Notes under the pieces: generated by a model | Databases searched by the model: none | Told to the model about the DNA's origin: nothing | Seen by the model: the letters and a program-made list of their open reading frames with translations, nothing else | Program-made: the position numbers and the translations under genes | Shown here: one piece after another, positions 9,969 through 16,782 of the stretch | How the letters are laid out: the number at the start of each line of letters is the position of its first letter | Numbering within the stretch: position 1 is the stretch's first letter | DNA from: Bacteriovorax sp. BAL6_X | GTDB lineage: Bacteria; Bdellovibrionota; Bacteriovoracia; Bacteriovoracales; Bacteriovoracaceae | Direction of reading: 5' to 3' | DNA length: 64,000 nt | NCBI RefSeq assembly: GCF_000443995.1 | Contig: NZ_AUMC01000010.1 | Span: 372,001 to 436,000 of the forward strand

Positions 9969-10769
9969 TTATAACTCAAATAGATCCAATGTGAAGACAA
10001 CGGGAATTTCTTCCCCCGTTTCGTTTAAGACGACTTCAAAATCTTCGAGTAGTTTTAAAATCTTTTCTTTTAGTACCGGTAGGTCTTTTCTTGAAATACC
10101 AAGTAAGCTTGAATAATGAAGATCATTTTCTTTCACATCATCAACTGATTCCATGGCCTTTTGTCGCCAGTTAACATGATGGCGTGGAAGCATATCAGAA
10201 CCCTGGGGGAGATGGATTCTCGTACTACCAATGGCAAGATTGCCATTAAGGTCAATAGTGACAAAATTTTTATCAATAAGAAAATCAAGAGCATCTTTAA
10301 CAACTTTAATACTTAACTTTAAATGAGATGCGATATCCTGAGCTTTATTGAATGTAGGAAGGGCCGTTAGAATGTGAATTGCAACATAGTACCAGCTTGA
10401 GTAGTACTTCATTTGAACTTCACTCGTAAGTGTATTGGAAGCCTTTATTCGATTCGTGATCTCCTTACGCTTGTTTTGTACTTCATTAATTTTTTCGAGG
10501 AAATACTCTTCAAGCTCCACACTTCCAGCACGATCTTTTTGTATCATGAGAAGAAAATAGTCTTTTTCCTCATCCGTTAATTGTAGGTAGTTTGATGTTT
10601 TAATTGCATGTTCTAGAGAAAGGTGTGATCGAAAAGTTAGTACCTGATTAATGAAGGAAAGCTGGCAATTAAGCTCTTCGCTCAGGGATTTTCTCGTCAA
10701 ATTCTTCGACTTTGGGCCAAGGCATTCTCTTAGGTATTCTCTATAGTCAGTAAAATCATATATATTCAT
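9969..10769 (-). CDS. TIGR02147-family protein (DUF4423), putative regulator
   Basis: 266 aa starting MNIYDFTDYREYLRE, the hallmark opening of the TIGR02147 family. Next comes an HTH-like segment (LTRKSLSEELNCQLSFINQVLTFRSHLSLEHAIKTSNYLQLTDEEKDYFLLM) and a winged-helix-like second domain (DIASHLKLSIKVVKDALDFLIDKNFV). The ending KILKLLEDFEVV..VVFTLDLFEL is the usual DUF4423 C-terminus. The family is found mainly in Fibrobacter and Bdellovibrio-like bacteria and has no established function; regulation of a neighbouring gene is inferred from the HTH. It is divergent from a small secreted protein gene at 10881, with about 110 bp of AT-rich DNA between. Confidence 0.85.
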   Translation of the reverse strand: MNIYDFTDYREYLRECLGPKSKNLTRKSLSEELNCQLSFINQVLTFRSHLSLEHAIKTSNYLQLTDEEKDYFLLMIQKDRAGSVELEEYFLEKINEVQNKRKEITNRIKASNTLTSEVQMKYYSSWYYVAIHILTALPTFNKAQDIASHLKLSIKVVKDALDFLIDKNFVTIDLNGNLAIGSTRIHLPQGSDMLPRHHVNWRQKAMESVDDVKENDLHYSSLLGISRKDLPVLKEKILKLLEDFEVVLNETGEEIPVVFTLDLFEL

Positions 10770-10880
10770 AAGTTAGTATTTTATAACATAATAAGTAATA
10801 AGATTATAACTTTTATATAGATACGTGTCATTTATTTAGATATAAAGCCTACACATTAATAAATATCAATGGAGATATAC

Positions 10881-11174
10881 ATGAAAACAGTAATTTACGT
10901 ATTATTTTCTTTAATTTCACTTTCTGTGGCAGCGGCCAGCGCCTCAGATTTAAGCTCACGAATTCTCACAGATCAGCTAGTTATTGAAGAAGAGTTTCAA
11001 ATTAATATTGAACCTACATCTTTTGAATGCTTTTCTGAGAGTGGAAGGGGTCAGCAGGAGCTTGGTTATTGTCTTGTTCAAGGTGATCTAAAAGCGCCAA
11101 ACTCAAGTTGTGATTTTATGATCTCTGTAAGGGAATTTTCATACAATGTGTTAATGCTTCAATGTGAAGAGTAG
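10881..11174 (+). CDS. Small secreted protein carrying the GDLKAPNS motif
   Basis: A 97-aa protein with signal peptide (MKTVIYVLFSLISLSVAAASA) and cysteines at ECFSES, GYCLVQ, SSCDF and LQCEE. GGAG precedes ATG 10881; an in-frame ATG at 10869 overlaps that motif and is less likely. The segment CLVQGDLKAPNSSCDFMISV is strikingly similar to CTVEGDLKAPNSNSTFSLSA near the C-terminus of the next gene product. The two therefore share a small beta-rich module. Divergent from a TIGR02147 regulator. Confidence 0.65.
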   Translation: MKTVIYVLFSLISLSVAAASASDLSSRILTDQLVIEEEFQINIEPTSFECFSESGRGQQELGYCLVQGDLKAPNSSCDFMISVREFSYNVLMLQCEE

Positions 11175-11255
11175 TTGTCTAGTTTACGGACATTGGACGT
11201 AATTATTTCAAAAAGACATGTGTATCATTTAGTTGATGATAAATTTGGAGATATG

Positions 11256-12233
11256 ATGAAAGGCTTATTCTTTATAACATCTTTATTCTTGGTTCAGTCT
11301 GCACTAGCTGAGCAAGTAAAGTGCGTACCATCCTTAAAGATTCCTAAGGAGATAAAGAAAGACTTTTATCAGAATTATAAAGTTCAAACTCAACGACTTG
11401 GTGTCGGAAGCAGTGGTGGTGGAGACAATATTCGCCACTACTTTATTTCTGAAGCTAGGGAAATCTTAAATGAGCTAAGAAGTCATCCCAAATCAATTGA
11501 AGGCCTTGTCTCTCTAAACAGTTTAGAGGAAATCCTCGATATCAAATTTATCAAAGTTACTTCAAAGAAGTTAATTGATAATACTGGCTCAATTGTTGAT
11601 GCCTTTGCAAGTGAAGGTCAGATTACATTAAATGAAGAGATTTGGCTTAACTACATTAAAAGAAGTGATAATGTGAAATGGCTTGTTCTACACGAGCTTC
11701 TTAGAGCAAGTGGTGTTAATGATGATAACTATACTATCTCTAATAAAATCATCGAAAGAACACCTAGGCTAACTTTTAATAGTTACCTGGCAAAATGTGG
11801 TGATTACAGATTTATTTTAAACTCGAATATTCCAATTGCTGCTTATGTTGGCGAAAAGTATATGAAATTAGATTCTGTTAGTATGTATGATGGGAAAGCA
11901 AGTATTAGGATTCACAAGAAGAAGCTAGAGATAAGCGAGAAGACGTGTCAGAAGCAGGCCGTTGCAAATGGTTTAGTGGCCCAGATCTTAGTAGAAAAAG
12001 AAAAAATCCAACGAAGTCATCATATTAGAATTTATTCGAATTCGTTAAAGTGTATAAAAAGTCAGGTCTACGGATTTGAAGGTGCTTTTACAGGTGTCTG
12101 TACAGTAGAAGGAGACTTAAAGGCTCCTAACTCGAACTCAACTTTCTCATTAAGCGCTTCAATATCGGATGGGGGCCCTAAAATACACTACAATATTAAT
12201 GTTATTAATGGTGAGGGGATTGAACCTTTCTAA
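11256..12233 (+). CDS. Secreted protein with degenerate HExxH-type motif and C-terminal GDLKAPNS module
   Basis: 325 aa with signal peptide MKGLFFITSLFLVQSALA. An open frame extends back to a TTG at 11175, but GGAG at 11247-11250 with 5-nt spacing points to ATG 11256. The sequence GVGSSGGGDNIRHYF is followed by VKWLVLHELLRASGVNDDNY. The second resembles a metallopeptidase helix, but the second zinc histidine of HExxH is replaced by Arg (HELLR), so catalysis by the usual mechanism is doubtful. The C-terminus repeats the module of the preceding small protein. Its 3' end overlaps the convergent gene by 29 nt. Confidence 0.72.
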   Translation: MKGLFFITSLFLVQSALAEQVKCVPSLKIPKEIKKDFYQNYKVQTQRLGVGSSGGGDNIRHYFISEAREILNELRSHPKSIEGLVSLNSLEEILDIKFIKVTSKKLIDNTGSIVDAFASEGQITLNEEIWLNYIKRSDNVKWLVLHELLRASGVNDDNYTISNKIIERTPRLTFNSYLAKCGDYRFILNSNIPIAAYVGEKYMKLDSVSMYDGKASIRIHKKKLEISEKTCQKQAVANGLVAQILVEKEKIQRSHHIRIYSNSLKCIKSQVYGFEGAFTGVCTVEGDLKAPNSNSTFSLSASISDGGPKIHYNINVINGEGIEPF

Positions 12234-13179
12234 AGTTTATAATCTCCGCTTGAATTTTGCCATCTTTGTGAATGAATTCAATTGATAAGTCGTTTTGCTT
12301 AACTCTGATCATCTTATCTTGGCCCTCACAATAAGTGTCTAGCCAAAAGTTCATTCTAATAATTGCCTCGTTGTCACTATAGATCGGCCTTTGCCAATGG
12401 CCATTATTCAAATTAAAACCATAAACAAATTCTTTGTCTCCACAAGATAGATACTTATAAATAGTCTCTCCTAGGTATTCTAATTTTCCATTATATGTAT
12501 AACTTAGATTCGAACTAATATAGTTATTTGCATTTGAAAGTAGACGAAGTGTTAATGGTGCCCCATTTATTTCAAATTCAAAAGATTGCCAGTTTTCATT
12601 CCATTGATTCCTAACTTTTGTCCCTAACTGATCCAAAAAACTGTGACTAATAACTCCAATTTGGTGTCCTAGTTCATGTATTAAGATGCTAATCATTGCA
12701 GGGATATCATTAGCAATAAATATAGACTCTTCTAGGTTTATAAAAATATGGGCTCGTCGACTAAAGCCGGTTTTTGCAATCCGAGATGTGATATCGATTT
12801 TGTTATGAAAGAAATCACCAGCAAATTCTTTACTAACAAAGATAAGGGGTCTTTTCATATCGGCCTTAGCGATGAATGCCTGATTTATTTCTCTTAAGAT
12901 CGATTCTTCTTGAGAGTCTACCTGGCATTTATACTTGTCACCAAGACAGTTAAAAATTGCATTTTGAAGATTATAATAAGCAAAGGTGAAGTTTTGTTCA
13001 ATTAGACCAGAACCATTTCCAACAATATCACCAGAGCCTAATGCCTTAATGATTGGCATAGATTTTTTATTAAAATTCTTTGTTAAGATATAGCTTTGGG
13101 AAGGGGTGAGTCTTTCAAGTTCTTTTGAAAAAATACAATTTGAAAATAGTAGTACTGTTAAAATTAAGTAACTTCTCAT
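12205..13179 (-). CDS. Secreted putative zinc metallopeptidase (HELGHQIG)
   Basis: 324 aa with signal peptide (MRSYLILTVLLFSNCIFS). The helix ISILIHELGHQIGVISHSFLDQ contains HExGHQxG with a further His seven residues on, a plausible zinc site; the Glu is intact. A downstream region with single cysteines (YLSCGDKEF, DTYCEGQD) suggests a disulfide. I cannot assign it to a named peptidase family. It starts 8 nt after the stop of the TIGR02147 gene at 13188-14051, so the two are almost certainly cotranscribed. Confidence 0.75.
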   Translation of the reverse strand: MRSYLILTVLLFSNCIFSKELERLTPSQSYILTKNFNKKSMPIIKALGSGDIVGNGSGLIEQNFTFAYYNLQNAIFNCLGDKYKCQVDSQEESILREINQAFIAKADMKRPLIFVSKEFAGDFFHNKIDITSRIAKTGFSRRAHIFINLEESIFIANDIPAMISILIHELGHQIGVISHSFLDQLGTKVRNQWNENWQSFEFEINGAPLTLRLLSNANNYISSNLSYTYNGKLEYLGETIYKYLSCGDKEFVYGFNLNNGHWQRPIYSDNEAIIRMNFWLDTYCEGQDKMIRVKQNDLSIEFIHKDGKIQAEIINFRKVQSPHH

Positions 13180-13187
13180 TGTTCTTC

Positions 13188-14051
13188 CTAGTGCTTAACA
13201 ACTTGATCCGTATGGGAAAAGAATTGTGTATTTAGCTGATAGAGATTGTCAGCATTATTTGTTGAAAACTTCTCATTAAAATCTTTAATAAAATCGAAGA
13301 TATATTTTTTAGCTTCAGCGATATCACTATCTTTCACTTTCATTGTGACTGCTGTTATTTGTCTCTCATTTACAGATTGTTCTTCAATTGATTCAAGAGC
13401 ACGATTAAGCATTCCATGATGGTGTCTCTTAATTGCTGAGCTTGGGACATCATTTGTTGTAATAAGCCCTTCTTTTAGAACAATTAAGCGACCTTCTTCA
13501 TCTCTTCCGATAGTTTTAGTATCAAGCATTGTTTCAATTGCGTACTTAATTTGTTTGAGGGGAACTTTTTTTCTAAGTTTTTGATGAATCCACTGATTAT
13601 CTTCAACGAATGAAGGCATGGAAATAAGTTGTTTAATTGCAAGGAAGTACCAGTCGCTTATCGCATTGAACTCTTTTAGACTGAGTGAAATTCCATTTTC
13701 TTTTAAGTTCAGTGTGGCAATTTTCTTTAAGATTTCTTTAGTATCTTTGTTCTTTTTTTGAGCTTTCTCAAGTTGAACCAGAAGCATGAAGTATTGCTTC
13801 TCTTTCATATCTAATTTTAAATCTTCAGAAAGAGCATTGATCATTTCAAGACTAGGTGATCTTTGTCCTTTGATGACCATTGTTAGTGAACTAGGGGACT
13901 TGTATCCAAGGCGATTTGCCCAAGTTTTTAAGTTATTTGCAGTATGAGAATAAAGGCCATCAGGCATGCCGGCCTTAACAAGGAAGTCACAATAATTTTC
14001 AAAGTCAAAAATTGAAACTCTTGGATCTTTTATTTTAAGTTCTTCTTCCAT
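13188..14051 (-). CDS. Second TIGR02147-family protein, cotranscribed with a secreted peptidase
   Basis: 287 aa with VSIFDFENYCDFLVKAGMP at the N-terminus, an XRE-like HTH (NLKTWANRLGYKSPSSLTMVIKGQRSPSLEMINALSEDLKL) and the DUF4423-type second half (QWIHQKLRKKVPLKQIKYAIETMLDTKTIG). The MKEKQYFMLLVQLEKA segment is the family's usual link between the two parts. It is a distant paralogue of the protein at 9969-10769. The stop codon is 8 nt upstream of the HELGHQIG gene, so regulator and peptidase form one transcription unit. A GC hairpin separates it from the upstream gene at 14104. Confidence 0.85.
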   Translation of the reverse strand: MEEELKIKDPRVSIFDFENYCDFLVKAGMPDGLYSHTANNLKTWANRLGYKSPSSLTMVIKGQRSPSLEMINALSEDLKLDMKEKQYFMLLVQLEKAQKKNKDTKEILKKIATLNLKENGISLSLKEFNAISDWYFLAIKQLISMPSFVEDNQWIHQKLRKKVPLKQIKYAIETMLDTKTIGRDEEGRLIVLKEGLITTNDVPSSAIKRHHHGMLNRALESIEEQSVNERQITAVTMKVKDSDIAEAKKYIFDFIKDFNEKFSTNNADNLYQLNTQFFSHTDQVVKH

Positions 14052-14071
14052 TTGTTCCCTAAGTGAAGAAA

Positions 14072-14090
14072 GGCCCTTTAGGGAAGGGCC
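14072..14090 (-). terminator. Terminator-like hairpin after the Cys-repeat secreted protein gene
   Basis: GGCCC and GGGCC pair across a 9-nt loop; on the minus strand the stem is followed by TTTCTTC. It lies between the stop at 14104 and the next start at 14051, so it would end the transcript of the 168-aa gene. The T-tract is interrupted, so strength is uncertain. Confidence 0.4.
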
Positions 14091-14103
14091 CTACATCTTT
14101 TAA

Positions 14104-14610
14104 TTATTCACAAGCTTCAATAGAGTAGTTTTTCGTGAATAGTTTTCTACCCAGTTTATTGTCATGTCTTCTACCGTGAAGAGTTTTATGTACATCAATT
14201 TCGTACGAAAGTGGGTGTGTATATGTGTATGTTTCATACTGCATACAGTACTGACGGCCATCTCTTTGCCCTTGGTGTGACCAGCGTACACATCTTTCTC
14301 TTTCAGTTACGATCTCAGCTGTTCCATAGTAGCTTGTATAAGCAGTACAGATGCTATCTCTGTCTCCACCACGGTGTTGCCACTCTACACATCTTTTAAG
14401 CATTTTCTTCGTTCTAATTGTCTCTCCATCAAGACAAGCGAAGAATACTGAAATTGCGCCACCATTATCTAGATTTAATGCAGGCTCATTGAAAGTAACT
14501 TTCATGAAGTTGTCTTTGATAGTATCCCAAGAGTCTTGTTCAGTAGGCATTCCTGCTAGAACTGACGTTGAGACAAATAGTGCTGCAATTAGTGTAATTA
14601 ATTTTCTCAT
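14104..14610 (-). CDS. Secreted protein with a duplicated Cys-Trp-His motif
   Basis: 168 aa with signal peptide MRKLITLIAALFVSTSVLA. The mature part contains two copies of a motif: CVEWQHRGGDRDSIC and CVRWSHQGQRDGRQYC, about 40 residues apart, both of form C-V-x-W-x-H-x-G...R-D...C. Other cysteines are at FFACLDG and IEACE. Disulfide-rich exported protein; no family recognised. GGGAG precedes ATG 14610 with 8-nt spacing. The 215-bp upstream region contains a 15-bp palindrome (14731-14745) that may control it. Confidence 0.75.
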   Translation of the reverse strand: MRKLITLIAALFVSTSVLAGMPTEQDSWDTIKDNFMKVTFNEPALNLDNGGAISVFFACLDGETIRTKKMLKRCVEWQHRGGDRDSICTAYTSYYGTAEIVTERERCVRWSHQGQRDGRQYCMQYETYTYTHPLSYEIDVHKTLHGRRHDNKLGRKLFTKNYSIEACE

Positions 14611-14730
14611 TTAAATTCTCCCTATAGTTAGTTTGACTCTGTTGAATCTTATGTTCTTAAAAATCTAAACTAAAACTATGTAGTGGTGAGAATTTTGTAA
14701 ATAAAATTTCACGATATAGCAAACAATGTT

Positions 14731-14745
14731 TTCACAATATGTGAA
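14731..14745. promoter_or_regulatory. 15-bp palindrome, candidate operator
   Basis: TTCACA-ATA-TGTGAA is a perfect inverted repeat, and a related half site TTTCACGATAT begins 23 bp away at 14707, about two helical turns. It sits roughly 120 bp upstream of the gene at 14104-14610 and is a plausible dimer-binding site. No regulator can be assigned from sequence; the half-site TGTGA resembles CRP-type sites. Confidence 0.35.
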
Positions 14746-14825
14746 TCCTGATTAGGGATGTGGGGCCTGCAATTCTTTATATAAGTTGCAAGCCATTGAA
14801 TTACTATGAGAGTTAAAATAGTAAA

Positions 14826-15359
14826 TTATTTTTCATTTAGAAACTTAATAACTCTCTTTTCTAATGGAGCCTTTGTTAAGCCTATTTTTCTGGCCGTCTT
14901 AGTAGCTTCTTCTATTGATAGCCCTTCGTATTGATAGAGATGAGTTAAATACCAAGCAGCGGCACGATTTCCACTTGAGCAGTGAACATAAATCATCTTA
15001 TCTTTGTTATTGTTGATGATTTTTGAGATCTCATTTAGTGATCTTTCATCGATCTCCTTGTCTTTATTGAAGAAAGGAATTTGATGATACTCAAGATTAA
15101 GCATCTTTGCTGTTGCTTCTTCATCATAACCTTTGAATTCATTCTTCCCTCTTAGGTTTATTACAACTTCATAGCCATCTTTCTTGGCCTTACTCAATGT
15201 AGGTTTTGTTGGTTGTGGGGCAATAGCTAAGTGACTTACAACTTTTGCTTCTTCATAAGTTGTAATAATTGGTGTTTTTTCAACATTGTGAGAAGTTGAG
15301 CATCCAATGTAGAACGCTACCATGAGAATAGTTGTAAAAAGAGCTGTTATCGATTTCAT
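14826..15359 (-). CDS. Lipoprotein with DSP-like/BLH phosphatase domain
   Basis: 177 aa. The N-terminus MKSITALFTTILMVAFYIGCS is a lipoprotein signal with Cys20 in the lipobox. The rest matches the DUF442/beta-lactamase-hydrolase-like phosphatase fold: VVINLRGKNEF, a conserved second strand, and the P-loop VHCSSGNRAAAW (CX5R, catalytic Cys and Arg intact). It should be an envelope-anchored phosphatase or a sulfur-metabolism enzyme of the ETHE1/rhodanese-linked type; a rhodanese gene lies divergently at 15469, which favours a sulfur link. A long hairpin at 14764-14794 (GGCCTGCAA/TTGCAAGCC, one wobble) lies downstream, without a T-tract. Confidence 0.8.
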   Translation of the reverse strand: MKSITALFTTILMVAFYIGCSTSHNVEKTPIITTYEEAKVVSHLAIAPQPTKPTLSKAKKDGYEVVINLRGKNEFKGYDEEATAKMLNLEYHQIPFFNKDKEIDERSLNEISKIINNNKDKMIYVHCSSGNRAAAWYLTHLYQYEGLSIEEATKTARKIGLTKAPLEKRVIKFLNEK

Positions 15360-15468
15360 ATATAATTCCTTTGTTTATTTGATTTAAAATTAGCATACAC
15401 TTAAATAGTTAAATGATATTTGACCTACATCAAATATTTATTCAAGATAATGGCATAGGATGATTTAT

Positions 15469-15846
15469 ATGGAAGAACTTATTCAATTTATACGACACAA
15501 TATGATTTTTGTTTTTATTTTCGCCTTTATCTTGTGGCGAATTTATCGCTTTTTCAAGGCCAAGAACGAAGTTCAAAGAATATTGAAAGAGAATAATTTT
15601 CAATTAGTCGACGTTCGAAGTGAAGGGGAGTTTCAAGGGTTTTCAATACCGAATTCAATTAATATTCCAATCGATCGCTTAGGCTCTGATTACGAAAAAC
15701 TTGATAAGAACAAAGCGGTCATTGTCTTCTGTGCCTCTGGTGGAAGAAGCGCCATGGCCAGACTACATCTTCTGAGACTCGGGTTTAAGAAGGTAGTCAA
15801 TGCTGGTGGTGTTCACGCTCTATCTCGTATTCTAAATCAAAAATAA
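15469..15846 (+). CDS. Membrane-anchored single-domain rhodanese
   Basis: 125 aa with one N-terminal membrane helix (MIFVFIFAFILWRIYRFF) and a rhodanese homology domain: QLVDVRSEGEFQGFSIPNSINIPIDRL and the active-site loop VIVFCASGGRSAMA with catalytic Cys, then LRLGFKKVVNAGGV. Sulfur-transfer function is inferred from the intact Cys loop. An ATG at 15460 is also in frame, but AGGA at 15457-15460 is correctly spaced (8 nt) for ATG 15469. Divergent from the phosphatase lipoprotein. Confidence 0.85.
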   Translation: MEELIQFIRHNMIFVFIFAFILWRIYRFFKAKNEVQRILKENNFQLVDVRSEGEFQGFSIPNSINIPIDRLGSDYEKLDKNKAVIVFCASGGRSAMARLHLLRLGFKKVVNAGGVHALSRILNQK

Positions 15847-15920
15847 GGGATAAATTCGATAAAATTTACTCTAAATTAGCTTCCTAGTTCCAAGTAATGG
15901 TACTTTTGTGGTAGTTCTTT

Positions 15921-15946
15921 AAAGTAGTTCGGTGGTGAACTACTTT
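15921..15946 (+). other. 10-bp perfect hairpin between rhodanese and XRE regulator genes
   Basis: AAAGTAGTTC and GAACTACTTT pair perfectly across GGTGGT, followed by CTCTTC. It could end the rhodanese transcript (weak T-tract), or serve as an operator or leader hairpin for the XRE gene, whose AAGGAG lies about 20 nt on. Confidence 0.45.
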
Positions 15947-15979
15947 CTCTTCATTAACTTACATAGCAAGGAGAATGAA

Positions 15980-16723
15980 ATGAGAAATGATGTATTTGTT
16001 GCACTAAAAGACGTAATGAAAGTTAGAAAGGTTAATTATAAGGAGCTGGCCGCTCGTATCGAGATGTCTGAATCGGGCCTTAAGAAGCTTATGGCCGGTC
16101 AGGACTGTTCTTTAAGTAAATTAGACCAAATATGTGATGCGCTAAATATCAATTTAGCAGAGTTATTTTCGATTGCTCAGCAGTCCAGTGAACCAGTCTT
16201 AAAGTTAGATGATAAACAAGAAGCTTTATTCCTAAAAGAACCAATTATCTATCACTTTTTCACAGAGTTACTTTCTACTGATGGTGACTGGAAGGCCGTT
16301 GTTAAAAAGCACCGCCTTGATAAGAGCGAATCTCTATCAATGCTTAGAAGCTTGGATAAGGTTAATCTCATTGAATTGGGAGAAAATGATCGAGTAAAGC
16401 TACTGTTTAAAGGAAGTGATATCAATATCTCTTCTAAACTTGGAGCTTTGGTAAGTTTTAATATTGATCGATATTTCTTCGAATATGCCCAGGAACAATT
16501 CAAGTTAGAGCAAAAGACTTCACGTGGATCTAGAGGAAGCTTTTATTTAAAAAAAGAGTCAGTTACTGACTATCTTAAGGCCCTTGATGATTTACAATTA
16601 GAATTTGCTAAGAGGTCAAAGAGAGAGGAGCTTCTTTATGGAAGTGAGAAGCTTGAAAGTATAACTTTCATGTCTTATCTGGCCACTGACTTTAGGGCAT
16701 CAGATTACGTATTTACTAAGTAA
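15980..16723 (+). CDS. XRE-family transcriptional regulator
   Basis: 247 aa. The N-terminal HTH is clear: MKVRKVNYKELAARIEMSESGLKKLMAGQDCSLSKLDQICDALNINLAELF. The remaining ~180 residues (YHFFTELLSTDGDWKAVVKKHRLDKSESLSMLRSLDKVNLIEL...) look like a winged-helix plus an effector domain and are not recognisable as a named family, though the organisation recalls TIGR02147 proteins. An upstream in-frame ATG at 15932 is rejected because AAGGAG lies directly before ATG 15980. Perfect hairpin 30-60 nt upstream. Confidence 0.8.
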   Translation: MRNDVFVALKDVMKVRKVNYKELAARIEMSESGLKKLMAGQDCSLSKLDQICDALNINLAELFSIAQQSSEPVLKLDDKQEALFLKEPIIYHFFTELLSTDGDWKAVVKKHRLDKSESLSMLRSLDKVNLIELGENDRVKLLFKGSDINISSKLGALVSFNIDRYFFEYAQEQFKLEQKTSRGSRGSFYLKKESVTDYLKALDDLQLEFAKRSKREELLYGSEKLESITFMSYLATDFRASDYVFTK

Positions 16724-16757
16724 ATGAAAAAGTAAAAGTCGAGGGACGAGAAATAGA

Positions 16758-16777
16758 AGCGCCACTTTCGCGGCGCT
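16758..16777 (-). terminator. Hairpin after the chemoreceptor gene
   Basis: AGCGCC and GGCGCT pair across 8 nt; on the minus strand TCTATTTCTC follows. It lies just downstream of the stop at 16783, so it probably terminates the chemoreceptor transcript; on the plus strand it follows the XRE gene by about 35 nt. Confidence 0.45.
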
Positions 16778-16782
16778 ATCAC

